Part shown: positions 9,774 to 19,635 of the stretch, one piece after another
Numbering within the stretch: the stretch's first letter is position 1
How the letters are laid out: each line of letters opens with the position of its first letter
Source of the DNA: Symsagittifera roscoffensis
Taxonomy: Eukaryota > Xenacoelomorpha > Acoela > Convolutidae
Assembly (NCBI RefSeq): GCF_963678635.1
Contig: NC_087062.1
Location: 98,821,705-98,885,704 of the forward strand
DNA: 64,000 nt
Reading direction: 5' to 3'
Notes under the pieces: model-generated
Told to the model about the DNA's origin: nothing
Database searches by the model: none
Seen by the model: the letters and a program-made list of their open reading frames with translations, nothing else
Translations under genes and position numbers: made by a program

Positions 9774-10492
9774 ATAAAAAAATTGATACATCGACAAGAC
9801 TGTTTATGGCAGTTGTAGGACCGTCAGGATCCGGAAAAAGAGAGTTGATTTTCAAGCTATTGACAGGAAGATTATTTTATCCCAAATTTGAAAGAGTGTT
9901 ATTTTTTTACAAAGATATTCAACCTGTAGTTATGGACGAGTTAAACGCTCGCAGAATTCATATTGAATTTGTAAAGTTTGACGGATTCGATCGTTTGAGA
10001 AACATTGAAAACATTCTGTTAGTGTTTGATGACTCATGCGAAGAAATATACAATGATAAAGAATTCGTTAAATTAGCAACCGCAGGAAGACACAGGGGCT
10101 TAGATGTTATTTATGTTAAACATAATTTATTCCAACAAAGCCGATGGTCACGAACTATTGATTTGAACACATCTCACATCATTTTATTCAAATCACCTTG
10201 TGATATTCAGCAACTTGATTACCTCGGAAGGCAACTTAATGTACCTAAATTCTTACGTCAATCGTATGAACTGGCTAAAAAAGACAGCTTCGGACATCTA
10301 TTAATAGATTTAGATCCCCGAACATCAGACTGTCTCAGATACTGTTCAAACATAATACCATCTGGTCCGTCAATTTTCTATTTACCTTTAGATAAAGCAG
10401 AAGTGACACCCATCACAAATGAACGCGAAAAATTTTTTTATTCTGCAGCACATGGTACAGTTGAACCCAACTCAACTACGAGGCTTCATTAG
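9770..10492 (+). CDS. Genome-packaging ATPase (FtsK/HerA, A32-like), copy 1
   Basis: The Polinton packaging ATPase would drive DNA into capsids. The frame gives 240 residues from the ATG at 9770. A Walker A loop GPSGSGKRE is near residue 20 and a Walker B-like strand ILLVFDDSCEE is near residue 85. Downstream, the ATAGRHRGLDVIYVKHNLFQ segment is typical of the A32/FtsK clade (conserved R-H and a Q sensor). I chose ATG 9770 over the upstream alternative start because it overlaps the previous stop (ATGA) and fits the family N-terminus. The frame is intact and near-identical to copy 2. Gene D starts inside its 3' end. Confidence 0.9.
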   Translation: MNKKIDTSTRLFMAVVGPSGSGKRELIFKLLTGRLFYPKFERVLFFYKDIQPVVMDELNARRIHIEFVKFDGFDRLRNIENILLVFDDSCEEIYNDKEFVKLATAGRHRGLDVIYVKHNLFQQSRWSRTIDLNTSHIILFKSPCDIQQLDYLGRQLNVPKFLRQSYELAKKDSFGHLLIDLDPRTSDCLRYCSNIIPSGPSIFYLPLDKAEVTPITNEREKFFYSAAHGTVEPNSTTRLH

Positions 10493-10999
10493 AAAAAAAA
10501 ACATCAAATAGTCAAATCATATCAAATGTTTGTGAATGCTTGCTCAATGTAGTCAACGGTAATATGCCTGTCAGTATCCCAAACCTCAATAAATTCGAAA
10601 CAGCATACAAAATTTTAATCAATCCAAAAACGAGTCCTGAAAAAAGCGAGCTATTATACTGAGCAAACAAGGATTTTATCTGATCAGACAAATACTTTAT
10701 TTTTGCTTCAAGTATTTGACTGCATAGAAATGGCAGCAGATGAATTTGTTCTAATTCCAAAGCATATGTACATCAGAGATCAACCACATGCAGCACAGCT
10801 TTTGCTTGACAACTCAATCAAACACAAGAAACCGCAACTATCTTATTTGAACCGTTTGAGACCACTAAATGAATCAGCAAGAACAACAACATCAGCTATT
10901 GATACGCCAGCAGTCATTCCCCCAACCCCTGAACCACCTATTGTTGCCAAAGCAGAAAACAATCCACGAAAACAAGCTCTCCCTCTCACTTCTCAAGAC

Positions 11000-11074
<75 letters not shown>

Positions 11075-11748
11075 GGTAACGAGATGGAAAAAAGTGTTGA
11101 GCTTAGTGAGGCATTATCCACAGAACGTATCCTGTCACAATTACAGCTCATGGACGAACACAAACTTAAGCGAGCAAAAAAGTTCTTGAAGTTATTAAAA
11201 AGTCAGAGAGAGTCAAAATAAATAAAGATAATGAAGAAATTTACGTTGATAAAAAGCCAACAGGTCTTAAAGCATCAGTTTTTCTGTATGATATACAACA
11301 ACAAACTAAAAAACTTTACAACCCTGCTTTTATACTGATTTTGAGGTCACTCAATTTTGATGAACGGTTGGTTATGAACAAGTATGCCAAAGTCGCGGTT
11401 CAGTCAACGAATACGGAACAAGCTCAACAGAAGCAAAGAAGCAGACGTTCCACAAATTCCCCTTCAAAATCTACAGCCCTCCTCCTCCTTTTTCCCGAGA
11501 AGAAACCTTCGTCGTCGTCGTCGACGACGTCAAGAAGTGCAACCTCAAAAAACAGTAAGAGACGCAAAACCAGAAAGACTGTTGCAGACAGTGAAAGAGA
11601 ACGGTCACCGCAAAAAACCAAACGAGAAGAAGGTGCAGCAGAAGAAGACTCCGAGTCGTATGAAACGCCCGATAACGATTCAGATTCAACAACGACAGAG
11701 AAGAAGAAGACAAAAACAAACAAAAAATGGCAAGATTACACCAGCTGA
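10452..11748 (+). pseudogene. Polinton gene D (acidic/basic protein before integrase), copy 1, frameshifted
   Basis: The gene starts at ATG 10452, overlapping the ATPase end, but an A-run indel around 10490 stops it almost at once. Copy 2 reads through there. The frame resumes at 10703-11221 with IPKHMYIRDQPH, a run of about 25 Asp from a (GAT)n tract at about 11000-11072, and an ERILSQLQLMDEHKLKRAKKFLKLL helical segment. That matches a conserved Polinton protein located before integrase (an ERI...RA..LL pattern). After another shift it continues with a Ser/Arg/Lys-rich then Glu-rich tail (11341-11748), also seen in the old remnant at 5905-6198. Function is unknown; the charge pattern suggests nucleic-acid or capsid association. 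Confidence 0.6.
11000..11072 (+). repeat. (GAT)n microsatellite encoding poly-Asp
   Basis: An uninterrupted trinucleotide run inside gene D. The copy 2 tract (19129-19196) is shorter and interrupted by one TAT codon (Tyr). The different lengths show independent slippage after duplication. Confidence 0.9.
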
Positions 11749-11763
11749 AGAAAAACTAAATTT

Positions 11764-12675
11764 ACAAGTACAGGTCCAGCATTGTTTGGCAGTGTACAGA
11801 ATTTAAAAGAGGAATCAAAAATTTCACGAAGTAAAGTGAAACGTTTTTTACATACAGAGCCAGCATATACAAAATATCGAACAGTTCGTCGCAAAACAGC
11901 ACGCCTCAAAGTGATAGTTTATGACATAGACGAAATATGGTCAAATGACCTGGCGTATGTTGATAAACTTGCAGATTACAACAAAAACATTAAATATCTT
12001 ATGGTTGCAAAGGATTGCATGTCCCGCTTTCTACGTGTACAACCATTGAAATCAAAGTATACCACCTCAACTGCTGAAGCATTCAAACAAATGATAAAAA
12101 CAAAACAGCCGAAAAAAGTTTGGGTAGATAAAGGCACAGAGTTCAAGGGGTCATTCAAAACTTTATGTGAGGAAAAGGACATCGAAACTTATACAACAGA
12201 GAGTGAAAAAAAATCCGCTTTCGCGGAGAGGAACATTCGACAACTAAAGGGTTTGATTTATAAGTATTTGGAGGACAAATGGACCTACTCATACATCGAT
12301 AAGCTTCAAGATTTTGTCAACACTATTAACTCGAGAACAAACCGCGTTACCAAAATCGCCCCGAATGAAGTTATCAAAAAGGACGTTCCACGTCTCATTT
12401 CATTAAGAGTGGAACAATTGCAGAAACTAGTACGCCGACCAAAGCTCTACGTTGGTGATTTTGTTAGAATAGCAAAAATTGACCTTCCGTTTCGAAAAGG
12501 ATACAAACAATCATTCACTGACGAAGTTTTTGAAATCTTTGACATCCCAACAAGAAATCCACCAACTTATAACCTCATCGACGCTGATAAGGAACCAATA
12601 GAGGGTAAATTTTATGAGCCTGAACTAATCAGGGTCTTGGAAAAGGAGGGAAGAATCAAACTAAACAATGTCTGA
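11764..12675 (+). CDS. int: Polinton integrase (retroviral type, DDE)
   Basis: This enzyme inserts the element into target DNA and makes the 6-bp duplication. The frame is open from about 11756, so the N-terminus probably begins before the TTG at 11782. Core catalytic residues, counted from 11782, are D56 (EIWSNDLAYV), D116 (VWVDKGTEF) and E149 (SAFAERNIRQLK), the DDE triad of the RNase H-fold integrase core. The C-terminal SH3-like part contains KLYVGDFVRIAKIDLPFRKGY and the YEPELIRVLE end typical of Polintons. It is intact, it is the only integrase copy left in the element, and its end overlaps the penton start. Its absence from copy 2 is due to a deletion. Confidence 0.93.
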   Translation, partial: TSTGPALFGSVQNLKEESKISRSKVKRFLHTEPAYTKYRTVRRKTARLKVIVYDIDEIWSNDLAYVDKLADYNKNIKYLMVAKDCMSRFLRVQPLKSKYTTSTAEAFKQMIKTKQPKKVWVDKGTEFKGSFKTLCEEKDIETYTTESEKKSAFAERNIRQLKGLIYKYLEDKWTYSYIDKLQDFVNTINSRTNRVTKIAPNEVIKKDVPRLISLRVEQLQKLVRRPKLYVGDFVRIAKIDLPFRKGYKQSFTDEVFEIFDIPTRNPPTYNLIDADKEPIEGKFYEPELIRVLEKEGRIKLNNV

Positions 12676-13546
12676 CAATTTTATAAGCGAAAAAAAATTC
12701 ATTTACCATTACACTGGTGTCATCAGCCTCAATGAATTTTTTCAATGACAACTCGCTAGCGAGCTTTAAAAATCTGCTAAGCGAAAATATTGATCTACAA
12801 GGTGAATGGAGAGTTGCATTGACAGAAATAACGTTTCCCACTCATTTTAACAATGTTACGGATACCAAACTAGTGTACTACAAAAAAGACAAAGGTAAAG
12901 CAAGCTTTAAAGTGGCAAACGAAAAAATATCCAGACCATATGATGGAGAAAAAGGTGAAATAACAAAGGGTGTTTATGACGAAATCGAGAAAATATTCAA
13001 CGAAATCAATCGGAAGATTGATCTTGATAATATGAGTTATAGTATCGACCCCATTACCAAACATCTTTCAATGTGGATACATTATTGGGAAGGCATTACC
13101 TTTGAAAGACCACAAATTCCTAGTATCTTAGGTTTCAAAGGCTTAAGAGATGAAACTGGTTACCATATCGGCTACAAAGAATCCAGTCATATCCATAGCA
13201 CTCTCACATCACAGAACCTCATCTCCGACTACCCTGTTGATATCTGTGCTGGAACCCAAATGATGTTTTCCTACTTGGACATAATTCGTTATCAGATTGT
13301 GGGTGACACTAAAGCACCATTGTTTAGAGTCATTGATACTAATCGACGTGTGAAAAACGGTTACGCTTGCAGCATTGAACCAAATCATCGCAAAGTTTTT
13401 AGCAACTTAGATTATAAAAAACTCCTCGTAAATAACATTCAGAGCATTGCGTAAACCTACGAACAGAAACCGGTAGACTTGTACCAATTGCTGGAGCAGG
13501 AGGAAAAGTTGTTTTGACTTTAAAATTTCAAAAGTTTTCTGATTAA
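12668..13546 (+). pseudogene. Penton / minor capsid protein (PX-type), copy 1, frameshifted
   Basis: The ATG at 12668 overlaps the integrase stop. A one-base shift near 12717 moves reading into the long frame 12717-13454, which carries the hallmark NDNSLASFKNLL...GEWRVALTEITFPT region and LGFKGLRDE. A second shift near 13440-13450 moves the C-terminus (GRLVPIAGAGGKVVLTLKFQ, ending at 13546) to a third frame. These blocks are typical of the Polinton penton-like single jelly-roll protein that would sit at capsid vertices. The C-terminal break is also in copy 2. Confidence 0.8.
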
Positions 13547-13550
13547 GATT

Positions 13551-13976
13551 ATGGATGCGTACTATCATAATCAAGCAACCATGCCTCACTTCTCGGGCTA
13601 TTACAGACAGCGGGGTAGTGGCTTTGGTGCTCTGGCTATGGGTATTGGACGAGTATCACTTCCGTTAGCTCTAAAATTTATCGTACCAGCAGCAAAACGT
13701 ATTGGAAAAGAATTACTTGTTCAAGCAGCACCCGAATTAATAGATTTAGCAACCAGGAAGAAAACGCCGAGACAAGCCTTGAAAAACACAGTAAAAAACA
13801 CAATCAAAAAATAAGTTGGAGCTGGACGCAGCAAGTCGCGTATGAGCAGAAAACGGAGGAAGACAACAACATCAACAACAACAAGAAAAAGAAAAACTCT
13901 CATTCCTAAGAAACGAACTCCACTGAGAAGTCGCTCCATTTTTTCACCAAAGTACGAAATGATTTCTAATTTCTAA
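13551..13976 (+). pseudogene. Small basic core-like Polinton protein, copy 1, in-frame stop
   Basis: It starts with ATG (MDAYYHNQATM), has a Gly-rich GYYRQRGSGFGALAMGIGR segment and a hydrophobic/helical middle (KRIGKELLVQAAPELIDLA). It reaches a TAA at 13812-13814, then continues in frame with an Arg/Lys-rich tail (SRMSRKRRK, TRKRKTLIPKKRT) to 13976. The short Gly-rich protein between penton and major capsid genes is a regular Polinton gene with a proposed membrane- or DNA-associated structural role. The internal stop is shared by copy 2, so either the 87-residue form is the product or the lesion predates the duplication. Confidence 0.65.
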
Positions 13977-13977
13977 T

Positions 13978-15149
13978 TTATTACCAACTGAAGCAACTCA
14001 CAGCTCATTAGATTTGTTTGAAAAACCTCCTCTACTCGTTACATTTGAAAATGCATTCACTCAAAAAATTGGTCCATCTTATTCACCTGATGGTCCCATG
14101 CTCGAATTTGAAGTTTTAGGAGATAGAAACAACTTTATTGATCTTCAACGAACTCGCTTGGAGATTGTTGCACGCATTCTTCGAAATAATGGTAATGTAC
14201 TGCGAACTCACGCCACAGAGGCAGGGCAACGAGATGCACCATATTTGGTTAATAATCCACTTTCATCTTTATTTTCCGAATGCACCATGTCCCTGAATGG
14301 AGAAAACTTTTCAACAACTAATGCCAATTTTGCCCATAAGAGTTTCATTGAGACAGAATTTTCTCACGGTTTGATGCAAAGAAACCGTGGCTTGCCTGTC
14401 AAGGCTATTCTTATGAAGATAATCCATCAGGTTTTGATGGTGCTAATGGGCGAGCTGAAGATGTCGCTGAACGTAAGCGAATCGTAGCAGCATCAAGCGA
14501 ATTCCGATTATTTGGCAAAATTGCCTGTGACTTTTTATCATGCGACAAACATCTTATCAGCGGTCTTACAATAAAACTTTCTCTGAGACGATCTCTTCAT
14601 GACTTTGTTATTATGTCCGAGAATCTTAATAATTATTACCAAGTTCAAATCACTGAGGCTAACCTATATGTGCGCAAAATGATAGTAACAGATTTTGTAC
14701 TATCATCGATAGAAAAAACTCTGTTGAAAACACCTGCAATATAGAATTATATTGAAGTTTTACCAAAAAATTTTTTGGCCACAACTGGTGTGCAAAGTGG
14801 CGACAAGAAGACGTTTTTGCCAAAGAGCCAGTTCGTCGAATGATTTTGGCAATGAGCTCGAATACAGCATACCTGGGTACTAACCGAGCAAACCCGTTTC
14901 ATTATTAAAAGTTTCAGCTGAATGAAAACATTGTTTACCGAAACGGCCTACCCATTGCAGGAACTCCTGTGTCAACGACTGATAACAAAAGAATATACTA
15001 TAACACATTGGAAGCTCTAGACTTTGTTTTTAACAATAGTCATGGAATCAGTTTGGCTGATTATCACCATCATTATATTATGGCATTTGATCTCTTATCT
15101 ACTCAGGAGGCTTTACACGACTTTATTCATCCTGAATTGACCAATTGGT
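13978..15149 (+). pseudogene. Major capsid protein (double jelly-roll), copy 1, broken and truncated
   Basis: The N-terminal frame (14014-14487, open from about 13978) carries SLDLFEKPPLLVTFE, DGPMLEFEVLGD and LFSECTMSLNGE, the standard start of the Polinton hexon-like capsid protein. A frameshift near 14370 (GTTTGATGC where copy 2 has GTATTGATGC) breaks it. Pieces continue to 15149, where the tandem-duplication junction cuts it off before the last strands. It retains an internal stretch of about 110 bp around 14570-14690 that copy 2 has lost. Confidence 0.85.
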
Positions 15150-15265
15150 AATAATAGGATTGGTAATAATAATAATCATAATTATAAACAAATAAAGAAA
15201 ATAAAAAAGGGTGATGTTGAGGAAGGGGACTAAAAAAATAAAATTTGGTAAAAACCTCTTTTGTA

Positions 15266-15490
15266 TAAGAAGAGGTAAGAATAAATAGAGGCTACTGGGC
15301 TGTCCATCAGCACCAGCAGATTAGAAGCCCTGTAGGCAATCTAACCCCCGAGGGCGACCACGTCCCTGAGTTGCTCAGAGAGGAGTTCCCACTCGGGCGA
15401 CCCAGGGACGAAAGTCCGGGGAAGGGGTTTCCCCTTGGCCCACTGGCGCGGTTTGACCCAGAGCTCCTTCACCACTAATACCTCTAATAC
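15266..15490 (-). pseudogene. Truncated copy of the unrecognised minus-strand protein
   Basis: It contains only the C-terminal two-thirds of the ORF seen at 7119-7457 and 15536-15862. Its 5' part stops at a repeated TAATACCTC sequence, where the next copy begins (AGGGGACTAAAAAAATAAAATTTGG at about 15496). It keeps the hairpin (15255-15275, one mismatch) at its 3' end. It looks like a local partial duplication. Confidence 0.8.
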
Positions 15491-15535
15491 CTCTAGGGGA
15501 CTAAAAAAATAAAATTTGGTAAAAAAACCTCTTCT

Positions 15536-15862
15536 TTATAAGAAGAGGTAAGAATAAATAGAGGCTACTGGGCTGTCCATCAGCACCAGCAGATTAGAAG
15601 CCCTGTAGGCAATCCAACCCCCGAGGGCGACCACGTCCCTGAGTTGCTCAGAGAGGAGTTCCCACTCGGGCGACCCAGGGACGAAAGTCCGGGGAAGGGG
15701 TTTCCCCTTGGCCCATTGGCGCGGTTTGACCCAGAGCTCCTTCACCACTAATACCTCAGGGTTGGGCCCAGCCTTATATCGCACGTGAATTTCCTCAGCA
15801 GGAATGTTTATGAGCTCTAGTCCCCCGAAAGGGATTTTTACAGTTTCGATGTATGATGGCAT
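15536..15862 (-). CDS. Unrecognised conserved minus-strand Polinton protein, second full copy
   Basis: This 108-residue homologue of 7119-7457 has a different start (MPSYIETVKIPFGG). The C-terminal half is nearly identical in DNA to copy 1. The N-terminal half differs at many silent sites (for example in the GLELINIP and EEIHV codons) with few amino-acid changes. That pattern implies the two 5' halves have a longer separate history than the rest, and protein-level constraint. The 3' end sits in the CCTCTTCTT hairpin (15528-15548). Function is unknown. Confidence 0.6.
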   Translation of the reverse strand: MPSYIETVKIPFGGLELINIPAEEIHVRYKAGPNPEVLVVKELWVKPRQWAKGKPLPRTFVPGSPEWELLSEQLRDVVALGGWIAYRASNLLVLMDSPVASIYSYLFL

Positions 15863-16066
15863 ATTAACATAAGCAAATTAACATTTTAAATCACATGAAA
15901 TTGTTCATCAAATAAAATTTTTTGGAACAGCAGGTTTCGGAAGGTGATAATTGTGCTAAACTTTCCCTAAATTTTCCCCGAGTTTAAAATACGCTTATCA
16001 CGAAAACGGTTACTTTTTTTTCCACTGTTTTGAAATTCAGCAGGCTCAAAGAGTGTTGGAAAAAAA

Positions 16067-16504
16067 ATGAAATTGGAAAAACGTATAGTTACCTCAACAG
16101 ACTTGGAAATCATTCATGAGATTTATTCGACTGTGAAAAAAACCTATCCGGAAAATTCTGACCGTCGGAATTACTTTCTGGCTGCATGTTCTCTGTTTTT
16201 CTTTTCCAGTGAAAACGAATTAAATTATGACGTAGCTATTAATCTTAGACCATATGGAGGTCTTATTGGCATAGACGACTCTTCCTTGGACAAATATTTA
16301 AAAGATTCAAAAAAACTACGTCTGCATGCAATTTTACATGACGCTGCAGGTTTTGTTGACGAAGTTTACAACACGGGTCCCACTTACTGCTATATGTTAC
16401 CCTGGAAGTGTAACAGCAGTCTGATTGGTCATTTGAGCGGTATTACTTTCTGTTTATTCGTCAAACTAACCAGACCAGAACTCTATCAGTTATTAGAAGG
16501 TTGA
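16067..16504 (+). CDS. Polinton gene A, copy 2
   Basis: 145 residues beginning MKLEKRIV and open to TGA. It differs from copy 1 by only a few residues, including K/E, R/I and N/K changes, and has the same FLAACSLFFFSS and HAILHDAAGF segments. It lies downstream of the second minus-strand ORF copy with a shorter spacer than in copy 1. Function is not recognised. Confidence 0.7.
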   Translation: MKLEKRIVTSTDLEIIHEIYSTVKKTYPENSDRRNYFLAACSLFFFSSENELNYDVAINLRPYGGLIGIDDSSLDKYLKDSKKLRLHAILHDAAGFVDEVYNTGPTYCYMLPWKCNSSLIGHLSGITFCLFVKLTRPELYQLLEG

Positions 16505-16546
16505 GCGAACGATCCGTCGTCATATATTTGGAAGGATTTCGCTATA

Positions 16547-17068
16547 AAAAACACCTTTATAGTTAAAGAAATAGCCATTACGCCTTCTGAATAAAGCGAC
16601 TCTCTTATTTTCCTACCTCCAGTCCCTTTCAACTCACTACCCAAAGCTGAACAAAAAGCGTACAACTGGTTAACACAATACTTGCACAGAATTCACTGGG
16701 AAAGCGGAGATTATTTATATTTAAACCTAAATCAGATTATTCAAAGTTTTGTTTTGAGAAATCCTAACGCTGTATTTTACGCCAAAGGAAAAGAGAAGGC
16801 TGAACTCCTTGCAAAGTACTTGGATCGAGAAGTTGTGAATCTTGATGAATTGGGTTGCCCGAGAATAGAAAACTTACATTTAAAGAATTATCCATCTTGC
16901 AAAAGACATTTACAACCTGATTATAACTCTAGGAATCACTGTTCCCTGAAAAAAACGAAGATTAGTTTTGATTGGCTGACAAATGAGCAACAACGAAAGA
17001 CTAGCAAAAGCGGAGACGTACATATCTCCAAATTTAGTGTTCTTGGCTTGGATGACACCAGAGAGTGA
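16547..17068 (+). pseudogene. Polinton gene B, copy 2, nonsense near start
   Basis: It has the same GIHWESGDYLY-like (here RIHWESGDYLY), GKEKAELLAKYL and GCPRIENL blocks as copy 1. The A-run is one base shorter than in copy 1, which restores the upstream frame, but a TAA at 16592-16594 interrupts it. The open part runs 16682-17068. The two copies therefore carry different N-terminal lesions. Confidence 0.65.
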
Positions 17069-17324
17069 TATCAAAGTAACTTTGACCAGAACAGAACAAA
17101 TCAATTGCCGAGGTCAAGTTGTGCAGCGGAAAGGACAAATTACTCTCTCGGGAGACGAATTGACTATTTTAAGAAATTTTTTCACAGTGATTGACCAATT
17201 CATCTATTTTCAACGACACAAGTTTAGTCAAAATGTTGGCCAACACATGAGGAGTATGTCTTCCCAGGCTAGTCTTAGTGCACAAACGTCAACCCGGCGA
17301 TCAAATGGATCTTCAAAGCAGTGA
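16983..17324 (+). CDS. Polinton gene C, possible PC4-like protein, copy 2
   Basis: The 113-residue frame has the same length as copy 1 and overlaps the end of gene B. It keeps the VQRKGQITLSGDELTILR segment on which the weak PC4-like suggestion rests; the following residues differ slightly (NFFTVIDQF). Function is uncertain. Confidence 0.42.
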   Translation: MSNNERLAKAETYISPNLVFLAWMTPESDIKVTLTRTEQINCRGQVVQRKGQITLSGDELTILRNFFTVIDQFIYFQRHKFSQNVGQHMRSMSSQASLSAQTSTRRSNGSSKQ

Positions 17325-17630
17325 CCTACCTGAGGAAGTTCAGAAACTAGTAAAAGGGAACTCTGTAAAGAAAGTTGTATTTCATGCAAAACTGAATATG
17401 TGCCAGCCAATTATGCTGTGGAAATGCTGCATGATAATGACAATGACAATGACATAACTAATGACTCTAGAAGTTATACTCGATACGAGATTTTTTATTG
17501 TTCTGAAGATAGATAATACATATTTTATGACAAGATCACATTTTTTCATTCTCATTAAGAAACTAGTGTTATAGATGGAGAGGAGTTAGAAAGAACCAGT
17601 TAGAGAGAAAAATATAAATCGAACAACTGA
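17325..17630. other. Spacer without a supported gene (copy 2)
   Basis: Near-identical to 9200-9505, including the AATGAC repeat. No supported frame. Confidence 0.5.
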
Positions 17631-17898
17631 ATGACTGAATTAGCTATTGATGAGCCTGATGCTACTATAGTTACGGATTTTGCTTATGATCAAACAAACA
17701 CTGAACAAAAATCTTGGAAGTTTTGTAATGATGTTATCAGAAGTAGTTTTTATGTCTCAAATGATTTTAATTTTCATTTTACTTATTTTTTGAATCTATA
17801 AACTTTCTTGGACGCAAATAAGCTGTGAAGAAACGTCAGTTTGGTATTCAATATTGTCTGGTTTAGTTGGGTACGTGCTACCAAACCCAAGGATATGA
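17631..17898 (+). pseudogene. Small Polinton membrane protein, frameshifted, copy 2
   Basis: Same layout as 9506-9773: an MTELAIDEPDA start in one frame and a hydrophobic SILSGLVGYVLPNP end in another. A private TGA (about 17795) further closes the alternative upstream frame. The stop overlaps the ATPase ATG. Confidence 0.5.
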
Positions 17899-18617
17899 AT
17901 AAAAAGATTGATACATCGACAAGACTGTTTATGGCAGTTGTAGGACCGTCAGGATCCGGAAAAAGAGAGTTGATTTTCAAGCTATTGACAGGAAGATTAT
18001 TTTATCCCAAATTTGAAAGAGTGTTATTTTTTTACAAAGATATTCAACCTGTAGTTATGGACGAGTTAAACGCTCGCAGAATTCATATTGAATTTGTAAA
18101 GTTTGACGGATTCGATCGTTTGAGAAACATTGAAAACATTCTGTTAGTGTTTGATGACTCATGCGAAGAAATATACAATGATAAAGAATTCGTTAAATTA
18201 GCAACCGCAGGAAGACACAGGGGCTTAGATGTTATTTATGTTAAACATAATTTATTCCAACAAAGCCGATGGTCACGAACTATTGATTTGAACACATCTC
18301 ACATCATTTTATTCAAATCACCTTGTGATATTCAGCAACTTGATTACCTCGGAAGGCAACTTAATGTACCTAAATTCTTACGTCAATCGTATGAACTGGC
18401 TAAAAAAGACAGCTTCGGACATCTATTAATAGATTTAGATCCCCGAACATCAGACTGTCTCAGATACTGTTCAAACATAATACCACCTGGTCCGTCAATT
18501 TTCTATTTACCTTTAGATAAAGCAGAAGTGACACCCATCACAAATAAACGCGAAAAATTTTTTTATTCTGCAGCACATGGTACAGTTAAACCCAACTCAA
18601 CTACGAGGCTTCATTAG
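17895..18617 (+). CDS. Genome-packaging ATPase (FtsK/HerA, A32-like), copy 2
   Basis: 240 residues, nearly identical to copy 1, with intact Walker A (GPSGSGKRE), Walker B-like (ILLVFDDSCEE) and the downstream GRHRGLDVIYVKHN block. Substitutions are confined to the last third (for example S/P in NIIPPGPS, and E/K changes near the end). Both copies remain open, unlike the capsid and polymerase genes. The ATG overlaps the upstream stop, and gene D starts at 18577 within its 3' end. Confidence 0.9.
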   Translation: MNKKIDTSTRLFMAVVGPSGSGKRELIFKLLTGRLFYPKFERVLFFYKDIQPVVMDELNARRIHIEFVKFDGFDRLRNIENILLVFDDSCEEIYNDKEFVKLATAGRHRGLDVIYVKHNLFQQSRWSRTIDLNTSHIILFKSPCDIQQLDYLGRQLNVPKFLRQSYELAKKDSFGHLLIDLDPRTSDCLRYCSNIIPPGPSIFYLPLDKAEVTPITNKREKFFYSAAHGTVKPNSTTRLH

Positions 18618-19129
18618 AAAAAAAACATCAAATAGTCAAATCATATCAAATGTTTGTGAATGCTTGCTCAATGTAGTCAACGGTAATGTGCCTGTCAGTA
18701 TCCCAAACATCAATAAATTCGAAACAGCATACAAAATTTTAATCAATCCAAAAAAGAGTCCTGAAAAAAAAACGAGCTATTATACTGAGCAAACAAGGAT
18801 TTTATCTAATCAGACAAATACTTTATTTTTGCTTCAAGTATTTGACTGCATAGAAATGGCAGCAGATGAATTTGTTCTAATTCCAAAGCATATGTACATC
18901 AGAGATCAACCACATGCAGCACAGCTTTTGCTTGACAACTCAATCAAACACAAGAAACCGCAACTATCATATTTGAACCGTTTGAGACCACTAAATGAAT
19001 CAGCAAGAACAACAAACAACATCAGCTATTGATACGCCAGCAGTCATTCCCCCAACCCCTGAACCACCTATTGTTGCCAAAGCAGAAAACAATCCACAAA
19101 AACAAGCTCTCCCTCCAACTTCTCAAGAC

Positions 19130-19198
<69 letters not shown>

Positions 19199-19635
19199 GG
19201 TAACGAAATGGAAAAAAGTGTTGAGCTTAGTGAGGCATTATCCACAGAACGTATCCTGTTACAATTACAGCTCATGGACAAACACAAACTTAAGCGAGCA
19301 AAAAAAGTTCTTGAAGTTATTAAAAAGTCAGAGAGAGTCAAAATAAATAAAGATAATGAAGAATTTACGTTGATAAAGTGCCAACAGGTCTTAAAGCACC
19401 AGTTTTTCTGTATGATATACAACAACAAACTAAAAAACTTTACAACCCTGCTTTTATACTGATTTTGAGGTCACTCAAACTTGATGAACGGTTGGTTATG
19501 AACAAGTATGCCAAAGTCGCGGTTCAGTCAACGAATACGGAACAAGCTCAACAGAAGCAAAGAAGCAGACGTTTCACAAATTCCCCTTCAAAATCTACAG
19601 CCCTCCTCCTCCTTTCTCCCGAGAAGAAACTTTAG
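18577..19635 (+). pseudogene. Polinton gene D, copy 2, frameshifted and deletion-truncated
   Basis: The first 151 residues (18577-19032) are open and include the N-terminus lost in copy 1 (MVQLNPTQLRGFIRKK). A 4-base insertion near 19010 (AACAACAAAC) shifts the frame. The Asp-run and ERILLQLQLMDKHKLKRAKKVLEVI segment follow in 18995-19462, and the YNPAFILILRSLKLDERLVMNKY segment in 19378-19635. The gene then ends in the deletion junction that removed the basic tail, integrase and penton start. Confidence 0.6.
19129..19196 (+). repeat. (GAT)n microsatellite, interrupted
   Basis: The poly-Asp-encoding run in gene D copy 2, interrupted once by TAT; compare 11000-11072. Confidence 0.85.

Larger units (their letters stand above)
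7016..15156 (+). repeat. Internal tandem duplication, copy 1
   Basis: The block starts at GGATTGGTAATAATAATAATC and runs through the minus-strand ORF, genes A-D, integrase, penton, core protein and most of the major capsid gene. It breaks off inside the capsid frame (...LTN) and is followed directly by a second copy starting with the same GGATTGGTAATAAT sequence at about 15158. The copies are nearly identical over long stretches, so the duplication is recent. Confidence 0.92.

Noticed and set aside
10869-11189. Poly-Met frame overlapping gene D (and 19029-19346)
   Set aside because: Out-of-frame reading of the (GAT)n tract as ATG. The acidic frame is the conserved one.
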